Of a DNA stretch of 40,502 nucleotides, positions 7,627 through 15,150 are shown piece after piece. Source of the DNA: an uncultured Fretibacterium sp. (GTDB lineage: Bacteria > Synergistota > Synergistia > Synergistales > Aminobacteriaceae); the NCBI GenBank assembly GCA_937899395.1, contig CALBPU010000092.1, positions 1-40,502 on the forward strand, in the 5' to 3' direction. The number at the start of each line of letters is the position of its first letter. Within the stretch, counting starts at the first letter, position 1. The translations under genes and the position numbers were made by a program. Under the pieces are notes generated by a model. It was not told where the DNA came from. It made no database searches and saw nothing but the letters and a program-made list of their open reading frames with translations.

Positions 7627-8401
7627 GGCCTTTTAATTCTCTCAGCATTACTTTTTTGTCAGGAGCTTTCATTAATGCTTCACCGATAAGAACAGCGTTA
7701 GCTCCTATTTTCCTTAATAATTCAACGTCATCGGAATTTTTAACGCCGCTTTCAGATACAAAAATAATTTCAGGAGGAATTAATTTACGTAATTTTTTGC
7801 TGTTTTCAGTGTCGACTGAAAAATCTTTGAGGTTTCTGTTATTAACTCCTATAATTCTTGCACCTGATTTTAAGGCGGTTTTAATTTCATTTTCATCATG
7901 AGCTTCAACAAGTGCCGAAATTCCTAAAGCATCACAGATTGAAATATATTCCTTGATTTTTGCCTCATCAAGAATTGAACATATTAAAAGGACTGCTGAA
8001 GCACCGAGAATTTTTGCCTCATATATCATGTAATCGTCAACAGTAAAATCTTTTCGCAGACACGGAATTGAAACAGCTTCCGAAATTTCTTTGAGATATT
8101 TATCGCTGCCCAAAAACCATTTCGGCTCAGTTAAAACTGAAATACAATCAGCTCCTGCGGCTTCATATTCTTGAGCGATTTTCAGGTAAGGGAATTCAGG
8201 AGCTATTAAGCCCTTAGAAGGTGAGGCTTTTTTACATTCGCAAATGAAAGCAAGGTCATTTTTCCTCAAAGCATTCTCAAATTCAAAACGGCCTTTTGAC
8301 ATTTCAAGAGCTTTATTTTTTACAGTTTCATAAGGAATTTTGTTTTTTGCTTCATGGACTCTTTGTTTTGCGTAATCGGAAAGCTGTTCCAAAATCGTCA
8401 T
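7613..8401 (-). CDS. trpC: Indole-3-glycerol-phosphate synthase
   Basis: The 262-residue enzyme closes the indole ring by decarboxylative cyclisation of carboxyphenylamino-deoxyribulose phosphate. Conserved features in order are ECKKASPSKG (catalytic Lys), SVLTEPKWFLGS, PCLRKDFTVDDYMIYEA (catalytic Lys and substrate Arg), LVEAHDENE, GVNNRNLKDF and the phosphate-binding VSESGVK and IGEALM. It begins 3 bp after trpD ends and overlaps trpF. It is separate from trpF, unlike the fused TrpCF of enteric bacteria. Confidence 0.96.
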   Translation of the reverse strand: MTILEQLSDYAKQRVHEAKNKIPYETVKNKALEMSKGRFEFENALRKNDLAFICECKKASPSKGLIAPEFPYLKIAQEYEAAGADCISVLTEPKWFLGSDKYLKEISEAVSIPCLRKDFTVDDYMIYEAKILGASAVLLICSILDEAKIKEYISICDALGISALVEAHDENEIKTALKSGARIIGVNNRNLKDFSVDTENSKKLRKLIPPEIIFVSESGVKNSDDVELLRKIGANAVLIGEALMKAPDKKVMLRELKGHDKN

Positions 8402-8404
8402 TTT

Positions 8405-9427
8405 TTAGTCCTCAGTGTTGCTGATTTCAATTAATTTTTCGAGTGTCTCAAGAGCTTTTCCGCTGTCAATAATTTTTTCAGCTAACTTGATTCCCTCCTG
8501 AATATTTTCAGCTTTTCCCGCAATATAAAAAGCCGCTCCTGCATTCATTAAAACAGCGTTCCTTTTGTACCCTTTTTCGCCTTTTAATATTGCTCTGGTA
8601 ATTTTAGCGTTTTCATCAGGTGAACCGCCTTCTAAATCTTCCTTTTTACATCTTTCAAAACCGAAATCTTCAGGAGTGATTACGTAAGATTTGAACCAGC
8701 CGTCTCGAATTTCGCATATTTTTGTAGGAGAGCTTAAAGAAATTTCGTCCAATTTATCCTGACCGTAAACAACCATTCCTCTTTTAACGCCCAAATTAAC
8801 AAGAACTTGAGCAAGAGGTTCGACAAGATAATCATCATAAACTCCCAAGAGCTGCATTGAAGGTGTTGCCGGATTAGTGAGAGGGCCTAAAATGTTAAAG
8901 ACAGTGCGAAATCCTAATTCTTTTCTGATTGCACCTACATATTTCATTGATGAGTGATATTTTTGAGCGAAGAAGAAACACATTCCGACTTTTTCGAGAA
9001 GTTCAATACATTTTTCGGGGCTTTGACTGATATTAACTCCGAGAGCCTCAAGACAGTCCGCTGTACCGCATTGTGAAGAGGCAGCCCTGTTTCCGTGTTT
9101 AGCGACTTTGACACCGCCTGAAGCAATAATAAGAGCTGAAGTTGTTGAAATGTTAAAACTGTGAGCATTATCACCGCCGGTTCCGACAATCTCAAAAATT
9201 TCCATTCCCGTTTCAACTTTTGTAGCATGTTCTCTCATTGCTGAAGCACAGCCTGAAATTTCATCAATCGTTTCAGCTTTAGCACTTTTTGTTGACATTG
9301 CAGCGAGGAAAGCGGCGTTTTGAGTTGGAGAGGTTTCACCGTTCATTATCTCATTCATAACCGTATATGCTTCATCGTAGGTTAAATCACCTTTGTTTAC
9401 AAGTTTAACGATAGCATTTTTTATCAT
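8405..9427 (-). CDS. trpD: Anthranilate phosphoribosyltransferase
   Basis: About 340 residues. It joins anthranilate to PRPP in the second step of tryptophan synthesis. The PRPP/Mg site GTGGDNAHSFNIST, VAKHGNRAASSQCG and the metal-binding acidic pair in DKLDEISL are visible. The ATG at 9427 is preferred over the TTG at 9433 because GAGGTG lies 8 nt before the ATG but only 2 nt before the TTG. It is the first gene of a tight trpDCFBA cluster. The usual upstream trpE and trpG (anthranilate synthase) are absent; instead a rhodanese gene ends about 100 bp upstream on the same strand. No leader peptide with Trp codons or T-box was found in that gap. Confidence 0.96.
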   Translation of the reverse strand: MIKNAIVKLVNKGDLTYDEAYTVMNEIMNGETSPTQNAAFLAAMSTKSAKAETIDEISGCASAMREHATKVETGMEIFEIVGTGGDNAHSFNISTTSALIIASGGVKVAKHGNRAASSQCGTADCLEALGVNISQSPEKCIELLEKVGMCFFFAQKYHSSMKYVGAIRKELGFRTVFNILGPLTNPATPSMQLLGVYDDYLVEPLAQVLVNLGVKRGMVVYGQDKLDEISLSSPTKICEIRDGWFKSYVITPEDFGFERCKKEDLEGGSPDENAKITRAILKGEKGYKRNAVLMNAGAAFYIAGKAENIQEGIKLAEKIIDSGKALETLEKLIEISNTED

Positions 9428-9527
9428 CGTCAAATCACCTCTTAATTTTAATTTCGCAAATTTTACAGTAAAGAGAATGAATTTATAAGGTGCAAAAAAG
9501 ATATATTAAAGCATTTATGTTATTACT

Positions 9528-10040
9528 TTATTCACGATAATATTCATAACCTGTTTCATGACCTTCGGGTATAAGTTCGTTGCCTGCATTAATCCAATCC
9601 GTAATACTTCCGCGATAATTTTTGATTTTTGATGCCGAAAAATTAAAACGCCTTACTAACTGATCTGAAAATCTTCCTGATAACACTCCCGTATTACAAT
9701 AGATTATAATAATTTTGTCTTTAGTTATTCCGGATTTTGCAAGAGCAGCAGCAGGAGCTAACAGGTTTTTGTCCATTAATTCATATATAGAAAAATTAAT
9801 TGCTCCTGGAATGTGTCCTCCGGGTATTCCTCGTCGAGGTGATTTTCCTTCATAAACTTCTCGCTCTCTAGCGTCAACCAACAAATAACCTTTGAGGTCT
9901 TTATGTTCTTTAACATACAAGTTATCAACATCTTGAACATTTGGTTCAAGTTGTGAATATGTAAACGTCATTATAAAAACCAGAGCAAAAATTATAGGTG
10001 CTGCAAGGTCTAACGGTGGATATTTTCCTTGAACTTTCAT
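9528..10040 (-). CDS. Membrane-anchored rhodanese-domain protein
   Basis: 170 residues. One N-terminal membrane segment (AAPIIFALVFIMTFTYS, about 13-29) is followed by a single rhodanese domain. The domain shows LLVDAREREVYEGK, the GGHIPGAINF motif and the active-site loop YCNTGVLSG with Cys115, then a C-terminal WINAGNELI typical of the fold. With the loop intact it could carry persulfide sulfur. The positive residues before the helix suggest a domain facing outward, though this is an inference. The natural sulfur acceptor cannot be told from the sequence. The gene is divergent from miaA and co-directional with, but about 100 bp upstream of, the trp operon, so it may be read separately or into trp. 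Confidence 0.85.
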   Translation of the reverse strand: MKVQGKYPPLDLAAPIIFALVFIMTFTYSQLEPNVQDVDNLYVKEHKDLKGYLLVDAREREVYEGKSPRRGIPGGHIPGAINFSIYELMDKNLLAPAAALAKSGITKDKIIIIYCNTGVLSGRFSDQLVRRFNFSASKIKNYRGSITDWINAGNELIPEGHETGYEYYRE

Positions 10041-10091
10041 AAAATTTTTCCCTCTCTAAATTTTATTTTGCGATTTTGAATATTATAACTC

Positions 10092-10118
10092 TTGATTTTT
10101 TGAAAACTGTGTTATAAT
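10092..10118 (+). promoter_or_regulatory. Promoter for miaA-ispH-rpsA
   Basis: TATAAT at 10113-10118 is preceded by TTGATT at 10092-10097 (15 bp) or the shifted TCTTGA (17 bp). It is the only good sigma70-like match in the divergent region upstream of miaA. Confidence 0.6.
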
Positions 10119-10160
10119 TCAAACGTTTTATTTTTAATTATTGTAAACGAGGTTATCAGT

Positions 10161-11114
10161 ATTTATACGAATCGGCAGCCTGTGGTTGCATTAATCGGAG
10201 CAACAGCCGTAGGGAAGACAGCATTAAGTCTTTCAATCGCAGAAAAATTGAACGCTGAAATTATTTCAGTAGATTCCCGTCAGGTTTATCGTTATATGGA
10301 TGTGGGAACCGATAAGGTTTCTTTATCTTTACGCTGCGAAATTCCTCATCACATGATCGATATAGTTGACCCTGACGAAAAATTTACGGTGTCTGATTTT
10401 GCTGAGAGAACTGTTAAAGCAGTCTCAAGGATTTTTGCCCGTAAAAAAATTCCTTTGTTCGTCGGAGGTACACCGTTTTATTACAACGCCCTTTTCCATG
10501 CTTCGTTAAATTCCGAACTTCCTTCAGACGATAACGTCAGGGAAAAATACCGAACTCTCGCAAATTCACAAGGTGCTGAACTTTTACACATGAGGCTCGC
10601 TGAAGTTGACCCTGAAACAGCAGAGAGGCTTCACAAAAATGATGTTACAAGAGTTACAAGGGCGTTAGAGATTTGGGACTTAACAGGAAAAGCTCCTTCA
10701 CAGATTTTCAACGAAGGAGAAAAAAGAGATTACGGTTTTGATATTTTGTATATAGGCTTGGCTCGTTCAAGAGAAGAATTATTTTCAAGGATTGAAATAA
10801 GGCTTGAGCAGGAATTTTCGTCAGGTTTTCCCGAAGAAGTATCTTGGCTCTTGAAAAACGGTTTTGATGAAAGGTTTAACCCGTTAAAAGGTCTCGGCTA
10901 TCGTGAATTAATCGAATGCCACAGAGGAAAAATAAATCTTCATGAAGCACTTGAAGCCTCAATTTCAAGAACAAAAGCGTTTTGCAGAAGGCAGCAAACA
11001 TGGTTCAAGAAATTTGAGCCGGCAATATGGTTCGACATGGCAACATCGAATCACGAACAAGAAATCATAAACGCAATACAAAATCATCTTAACAAAGAGG
11101 ACGTTCACGAATGA
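10161..11114 (+). CDS. miaA: tRNA dimethylallyltransferase
   Basis: MiaA transfers a dimethylallyl group to A37 of tRNAs reading UNN codons. The P-loop GATAVGKTALS, the DSRQVYRYMDVGT motif, IPHHMIDIVDP, VGGTPFYYNAL and the late GLGYRELI are all present. The first canonical codon is the GTG at 10182, but that starts directly at VALIGATAVGK and removes the usual NxxQPVV lead-in. In-frame codons upstream encode exactly that (YTNRQPVVALIG), with an ATT at 10161 lying 7 nt after GAGGT (10149-10153). I therefore annotate the ATT start, giving 317 residues, with GTG10182 as the alternative (310 residues). The stop overlaps the ispH start (ATGA), so the genes are coupled. Confidence 0.93.
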   Translation: MYTNRQPVVALIGATAVGKTALSLSIAEKLNAEIISVDSRQVYRYMDVGTDKVSLSLRCEIPHHMIDIVDPDEKFTVSDFAERTVKAVSRIFARKKIPLFVGGTPFYYNALFHASLNSELPSDDNVREKYRTLANSQGAELLHMRLAEVDPETAERLHKNDVTRVTRALEIWDLTGKAPSQIFNEGEKRDYGFDILYIGLARSREELFSRIEIRLEQEFSSGFPEEVSWLLKNGFDERFNPLKGLGYRELIECHRGKINLHEALEASISRTKAFCRRQQTWFKKFEPAIWFDMATSNHEQEIINAIQNHLNKEDVHE

Positions 11115-12004
11115 TAATTATGGCTGAACACGCAGGATTTTGTTTCGGTGTTAAACGAGCTGTCGACGCAATCGAGAAGGCTTTACAAGAAAATTCCGAA
11201 GTCTGGACAATAGGTTTACCAATTCATAACCCTCAGGAAGTTTCAAGGCTTGAAGCAATGGGTTTGAGAGTTGCTAATGATGACAGTGAGATCCCTGCGG
11301 GGGCAAAAGTCTTAATCCGTGCTCACGGTGAACCTCTTGAAGTCTTTGAAAGATTGAAATCTAAGGGAATTGAAATTGAGGATATGACATGTCCGTTTGT
11401 CGGAAAAGCTCAAAGAATGGCCGCTGAAATGTCCAACAGAAATTATTATGTTATAGTACTCGGAGATAAAAATCACCCTGAAGTAAAGGGAATTGTAGGA
11501 CACATAAGCGAACCGAAAAATTCTGAAGTAATCGCAAATGAACAAGAAGCCGAAAATGTTAAACGACACTCAAAAATAGGCGTAATCTCACAGACAACTC
11601 AAAGGGAAGAAAAGTTATCGAAAATTGCGGGGATTTTAACGGGTAAAGCATCAGAGCTTCATATTTGCAACACAATTTGTAAAGCAACATCGGAACGTCA
11701 GGATTCAGTCCGTAAACTTGTAAATGAAAATAACATCGACGGAATTGTTTTAATCGGCGGTAAACAGAGTGCCAACACCGCAAAATTACGCGACATAATT
11801 ATCTCGGAAGGCAAAGAGATTTTGTGGGTTGAGGACGAAAAGGAAATTGAATCAAATTCGGATTGGTTCAACAATAAATCTAGGATTGGTATAGCAGCAG
11901 GTGCAAGCACACCTGAATGGCTTATCATAAATATAAAAAATATTATTGCGCAAAAAAGTAAGTCAAGGGGGTATCCATCTAATGGATCAACAGGAAGTTA
12001 TTGA
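11111..12004 (+). CDS. ispH: 4-hydroxy-3-methylbut-2-enyl diphosphate reductase
   Basis: IspH (LytB) carries out the last step of the MEP isoprenoid pathway, giving IPP and DMAPP, the latter being the substrate of the upstream MiaA. The three iron-sulfur cysteines are Cys11 (GFCFGVKRA), Cys94 (MTCPFV) and Cys190 (NTICKATSERQ). The catalytic Glu lies in NHPEVKG. The domain is complete at about 280 residues. The last codons run 23 bp past the rpsA start in another frame. Many Clostridia and relatives fuse IspH to ribosomal protein S1; here the two are separate but interlocked, so translation of rpsA is probably coupled to ispH. Confidence 0.95.
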   Translation: MIIMAEHAGFCFGVKRAVDAIEKALQENSEVWTIGLPIHNPQEVSRLEAMGLRVANDDSEIPAGAKVLIRAHGEPLEVFERLKSKGIEIEDMTCPFVGKAQRMAAEMSNRNYYVIVLGDKNHPEVKGIVGHISEPKNSEVIANEQEAENVKRHSKIGVISQTTQREEKLSKIAGILTGKASELHICNTICKATSERQDSVRKLVNENNIDGIVLIGGKQSANTAKLRDIIISEGKEILWVEDEKEIESNSDWFNNKSRIGIAAGASTPEWLIINIKNIIAQKSKSRGYPSNGSTGSY

Positions 12005-13700
12005 GCGTCAGAACGAAGAGTTACAGGACGTTCAGCAGGTAGCGGAAGCAACAACAGAAGCACAGCCGATTCAGTCAGAACCTGAAACACCGGCACAAGC
12101 AACAGAAGCAACTCAGCCAGAAGAGCATGAGCCTGAAACAATGCAGGAAGCATTAGATCAATATGGCGACAGTATGCACTTAAAACGCGGTGAAATCAAA
12201 GTCGGAAAAATTATCAGCAAAACCGACGGCGGATTTTTGATTGATGTAGGCTTCAAATGCGAGGGCTTTTTGCCGATTAAGGAGTACACGAACCATTCAC
12301 TCATTGAAGCAAGCGAAGAACCTAAACCGGGCGATGAAATCGAAGTTGCGGTTGTTAGTGTCAGAGATACTGAAGATGCGGCACAATTATTGCTCAGCAG
12401 ATGGCGACACGAATTTGATAAGCGTTGGGCGGAACTTGAAGCGAAAGTTGCTGAAGGCCCCGTTATGACGGTCAAAGGTGTAAGCAAGGTTAAAGGCGGT
12501 CTCATGGTCAACAGTTGCGGGCTTGAAGGTTTTATACCGATTTCGCATTTAGCTATGGCCGGAAGAAACGTTAATCCTTCAAATTATGTCGGAAAAGACG
12601 TAAAAGTTAAAATTCTTGACCATGACAAAAAGAAACATCGCTTAGTTTTCTCACGTCGTGAACTTCTTGAGGAAGCTGAAAAGGAACGCAAGGAAAAATT
12701 CTACGAGAGAGTTCATGAGGGCGATGTACTTGAAGGTAAAGTATCAAGCCTCACTGATTTCGGAGTTTTTGTCAATTTGGGCGAAATGGACGGCCTTGTT
12801 CATCTCACTGAAATTACATGGAAACGAAGCTTCAAGCTGAAAGACATGTTCAAGAAAGATGACAAAGTAACTGTTAAAGTAACCGGCATTGACAGAGAAA
12901 AAGACAGAATCTCCCTCAGCATTAAACAAGTTAATGGAGATCCTTGGGATACAGTCAGCGAAAGGATTCACAAGGGCGATGTCTTCAAAGGAACTGTAAC
13001 GAACATAACCGACTTCGGAGCGTTTGTTGAGGTTGAACCGGGCGTTGAAGGACTTGTACATATCGGTGATATAAGCTGGGCAAGAATTAAAAAGCCTCGT
13101 GATGTTTTCAAGAAGGGTCAAGAAGTTGACGTTATGGTTCTTGATATTGATCTTGAGAAAAAACACCTCAGTCTCGGTTGTAAACAACTTAATGATCCTT
13201 GGGCTGATGCAGATAAACGTTATCCTGCCGGAAGCGATATTAAGGTTAAAGTTGTAAGGCTTGCAGATTTCGGAGCATTTGTTGAAGTTGAAGAGGGTGT
13301 TGAAGCACTTGTTCATATTTCACAGTTGAGCCGTAAACGTGTTGAGAAACCTGCCGATGTCCTTCATGAGGGTGATGAAATCGTAACGAGAGTTCTTGAG
13401 GTCAACCCTGAACAAAGAAGAATGAGGCTCTCATTAAGTGCTCTTGAGCCTGAACCGGAACCGGAACCTGTACCACAGGCAGTTGAAAAAGAACAGCCCA
13501 AACAGGAACACAGAGGTCAGAAATTTGACAGACCCGAACGCTCGGAACGTCCTGAAAAATCAGAACGCCGTGAACGCAAAAATAAATCACGTTCAAAAGC
13601 CTTAAAAGAATCAGCAGGCTATGAGGACGATGGCGAGACGTTAGAGTACAACCCGTTTGCAGAATTTTTCAAAGATGCGGATTGGGACGAAAAACAATAA
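11982..13700 (+). CDS. rpsA: Ribosomal protein S1-type RNA-binding protein, five S1 domains
   Basis: The ATG at 11982 follows AAGGGGG by about 10 nt and opens a 572-residue protein. An acidic Glu/Gln/Thr-rich N-terminal stretch (1-60) is followed by five S1 OB folds at about residues 70-140, 160-225, 247-317, 332-405 and 417-487. The third to fifth have the classic TDFGxFVxL/V...GLVHI pattern and the first two are diverged. A Pro/Glu then Arg/Lys/Glu-rich tail ends the protein. S1 brings mRNA to the 30S subunit. The diverged early domains and position behind ispH are typical of the Firmicutes/Synergistota arrangement. An in-frame TTG further upstream is unlikely to be the start because it lies within ispH and lacks a Shine-Dalgarno. 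Confidence 0.93.
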   Translation: MDQQEVIERQNEELQDVQQVAEATTEAQPIQSEPETPAQATEATQPEEHEPETMQEALDQYGDSMHLKRGEIKVGKIISKTDGGFLIDVGFKCEGFLPIKEYTNHSLIEASEEPKPGDEIEVAVVSVRDTEDAAQLLLSRWRHEFDKRWAELEAKVAEGPVMTVKGVSKVKGGLMVNSCGLEGFIPISHLAMAGRNVNPSNYVGKDVKVKILDHDKKKHRLVFSRRELLEEAEKERKEKFYERVHEGDVLEGKVSSLTDFGVFVNLGEMDGLVHLTEITWKRSFKLKDMFKKDDKVTVKVTGIDREKDRISLSIKQVNGDPWDTVSERIHKGDVFKGTVTNITDFGAFVEVEPGVEGLVHIGDISWARIKKPRDVFKKGQEVDVMVLDIDLEKKHLSLGCKQLNDPWADADKRYPAGSDIKVKVVRLADFGAFVEVEEGVEALVHISQLSRKRVEKPADVLHEGDEIVTRVLEVNPEQRRMRLSLSALEPEPEPEPVPQAVEKEQPKQEHRGQKFDRPERSERPEKSERRERKNKSRSKALKESAGYEDDGETLEYNPFAEFFKDADWDEKQ

Positions 13701-13723
13701 ATAATAATTTTGGAAATAGAATT

Positions 13724-13753
13724 TAGCCGGTCTTAAACAGGGCCGGTTTTTTT
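13724..13753 (+). terminator. Intrinsic terminator of the miaA-ispH-rpsA operon
   Basis: AGCCGG and CCGGTT pair (one G-T) around a loop of about 13 nt and run into seven T residues. It lies 23 bp after the rpsA stop. Confidence 0.75.
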
Positions 13754-13760
13754 GTAACAC

Positions 13761-13867
13761 ACCCCTCTGTCATTACATGACATCTCCCCTTCTCAGGGGA
13801 GACAAGGGAAAATCTTGCCGCCCCTAAGCTAGGGGAGGTGCTGAACAAAGTGAAGCGGAGGGGTTTG
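13761..13867. repeat. Dispersed GC-rich palindromic repeat, copy 1
   Basis: The element begins ACCCCTCTGTCA, contains the inverted pair TGTCA/TGACA and the palindrome TCCCC-TTCT-CAGGGGA, and ends with GAGGGGTTTG. Its ends are therefore inverted. It shares the 5' half almost exactly with the copy at 23840-23967. A second CCCCT...AGGGG pair lies inside this copy. It codes for nothing and sits between the rpsA terminator and the nitroreductase gene. It resembles the REP/MITE-like elements common in gut anaerobes, but I cannot name the family. Confidence 0.75.
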
Positions 13868-13888
13868 ATTTGAGGAGGAATTTTTATC

Positions 13889-14401
13889 ATGGAATTTTTT
13901 GATGTTGTGAAGAACAGATATTCATGCCGTAAATTTTCGTCAAAAACGGTTGAGGAAGAAAAACTTGACAAAATTTTGGAAGCTGGAATTTTAGCACCTA
14001 CCGCAAAAAATGTTCAGCCTGTAAAAATTTGGGTGTTGAAATCAAACGAAGCTCTCGAAAAAATCAAAACCGTTACTCCGTGCCATTTCAACGCACCTGT
14101 AATTCTCGCAGTCGGCGGAACAACTGAAGGAGCATTTGTGAGACCTTCAGACGGAAGAAATTTTGAAGATGTTGACGCTAGTATAGTTGCAACTCACTTA
14201 ATGTTAGCTGTTGAAGCAGCAGGTTTAGGATCAACGTGGGTAGGATTTTTTGATGAGCCTAAGACGAAAGAGCTTTTTCCCGAAATGAAGGATTATGATT
14301 TAGTAGCGTTATTTCCGATTGGTTATCCTGCCGAAGATGCCCAGCCGTCCGAAAGACATTCAGTCCGTAAAGCTAAAAACGAGATGATTAAATATTTGTA
14401 A
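13889..14401 (+). CDS. Nitroreductase family FMN protein
   Basis: 170 residues with the nitroreductase pattern. The N-terminal RYSCRKFSSKTVEEEKLDKIL contains the FMN phosphate-binding Arg-x-Arg/Lys region, followed by AGILAPTAKNVQPVKIWVL. A central DASIVATHLMLAVEAAGLGSTWVG helix forms the dimer core and FPIGYPAE contributes the second flavin contact. At this length it is the compact class. The physiological substrate cannot be inferred, since the family reduces nitro groups, quinones or flavins, or acts in fragmentation of FMN. AGGAGG lies 8 nt before the ATG. thpR follows 4 bp after the stop, so the two form an operon. Confidence 0.88.
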   Translation: MEFFDVVKNRYSCRKFSSKTVEEEKLDKILEAGILAPTAKNVQPVKIWVLKSNEALEKIKTVTPCHFNAPVILAVGGTTEGAFVRPSDGRNFEDVDASIVATHLMLAVEAAGLGSTWVGFFDEPKTKELFPEMKDYDLVALFPIGYPAEDAQPSERHSVRKAKNEMIKYL

Positions 14402-14405
14402 CAAG

Positions 14406-14960
14406 ATGTCAAAATCCGAATTAATTCGAGCATTTATTGCTGTAAAAGTGCCGGAGGATATAGCTGAAGAACTTGAAAATTTTTTGGCTGAACTCCGGCC
14501 TCTTTCAAATACAAAAATTCGTTGGGTAAAATACGGTCAATTTCATATTACGTTAAAATTTTTAGGAGAATTGAAGCCTGAAATTATTTCGCAGGTTAAA
14601 GATTTGTTAATGCCCTTGAAAAATTTTGCTCCTTTTACAATAGACTTGTCATATATCGGAGCATTTCCGAACTTAAACTCGCCTCGAGTTATATGGTTAT
14701 CAGGAGATAAAGGGCAAAAGGAACTTTCAGGTTTATCGAAAAAAATCAACGAAATTTTGTATGATGAACTTGAAATCCCTAAAGAGACAAAAAAATTTCG
14801 AGGACATTTAACGCTTGCGAGATTGAATAATGAATTTTTGCCTGAAGAGCTTGTGAGGAAATTAGGAACAGTGAAAAATTTTTCGTGGCAATGTAACGAG
14901 CTTTTCCTAATGAGAAGTGAACTGACAACAAAAGGCCCGATTTATACAGAAATAATGTAA
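14406..14960 (+). CDS. thpR: RNA 2',3'-cyclic phosphodiesterase (2H family)
   Basis: 184 residues, typical of the LigT/ThpR family. The two signature motifs are present: HITLKFLGE (about residues 47-55) and HLTLARL (about 136-142). The N-terminal RAFIAVKVPEDIAEEL strand-helix and the C-terminal ELFLMRSELTTKGPIYTEI are also characteristic. ThpR hydrolyses 2',3'-cyclic phosphate ends of RNA to 2'-phosphates and ligates tRNA halves weakly in vitro; its cellular role is uncertain. It lies 4 bp after the nitroreductase gene. No obvious functional link joins the two. Confidence 0.93.
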   Translation: MSKSELIRAFIAVKVPEDIAEELENFLAELRPLSNTKIRWVKYGQFHITLKFLGELKPEIISQVKDLLMPLKNFAPFTIDLSYIGAFPNLNSPRVIWLSGDKGQKELSGLSKKINEILYDELEIPKETKKFRGHLTLARLNNEFLPEELVRKLGTVKNFSWQCNELFLMRSELTTKGPIYTEIM

Positions 14961-14968
14961 TTATTCTT

Positions 14969-15145
14969 ATGACACACAAAAAAGACATTCTCGAAAAAAA
15001 TCTTTTAGCTTATAACGATGTATTTGCTGATATTATTAATGCCATAGTTCCGCTTGAAGAATCTACAAAAATTCATGAAAAAACACCCTGCCGTTTTGAC
15101 AGGGTGCTTCTTTTAAGTTTCAAGTTTCAAAACAATCTCGATTAG
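14969..15145 (+). pseudogene. 5' fragment of an Rpn/PD-(D/E)XK family transposase-nuclease gene
   Basis: A 58-codon frame reads MTHKKDILEKNLLAYNDVF and ADIINAIVPLEE. This is the characteristic opening of the abundant Rpn/PD-(D/E)XK proteins, whose usual form is close to DILEKxLxxYNDVFADIVN. The reading then leaves the family and passes through the terminator hairpin to a stop at 15145. The nuclease core (D, E-x-K) is missing, so only about 35 authentic codons remain. It lies just after thpR and most likely records a transposon-like gene that was deleted. Confidence 0.65.
15078..15110 (-). terminator. Intrinsic terminator of the Ig-like surface protein gene
   Basis: CACCCTG (15084-15090) pairs with CAGGGTG (15100-15106), with an inner C-G extension. 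On the minus strand the stem is followed by six T residues. On the plus strand the T run is broken (CTTCTTTT) but may still give partial termination for nitroreductase-thpR. Confidence 0.85.
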
Positions 15146-15150
15146 TTCAA

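Noticed and set aside
9434..9527. Search for a Trp leader peptide, T-box or attenuator upstream of trpD
   Set aside because: No run of TGG codons, no terminator/antiterminator pair and no T-box core were seen.
12744..13316. 190-codon minus-strand ORF inside rpsA
   Set aside because: Antisense to the S1 repeats; the repeated pattern in it simply mirrors those domains.
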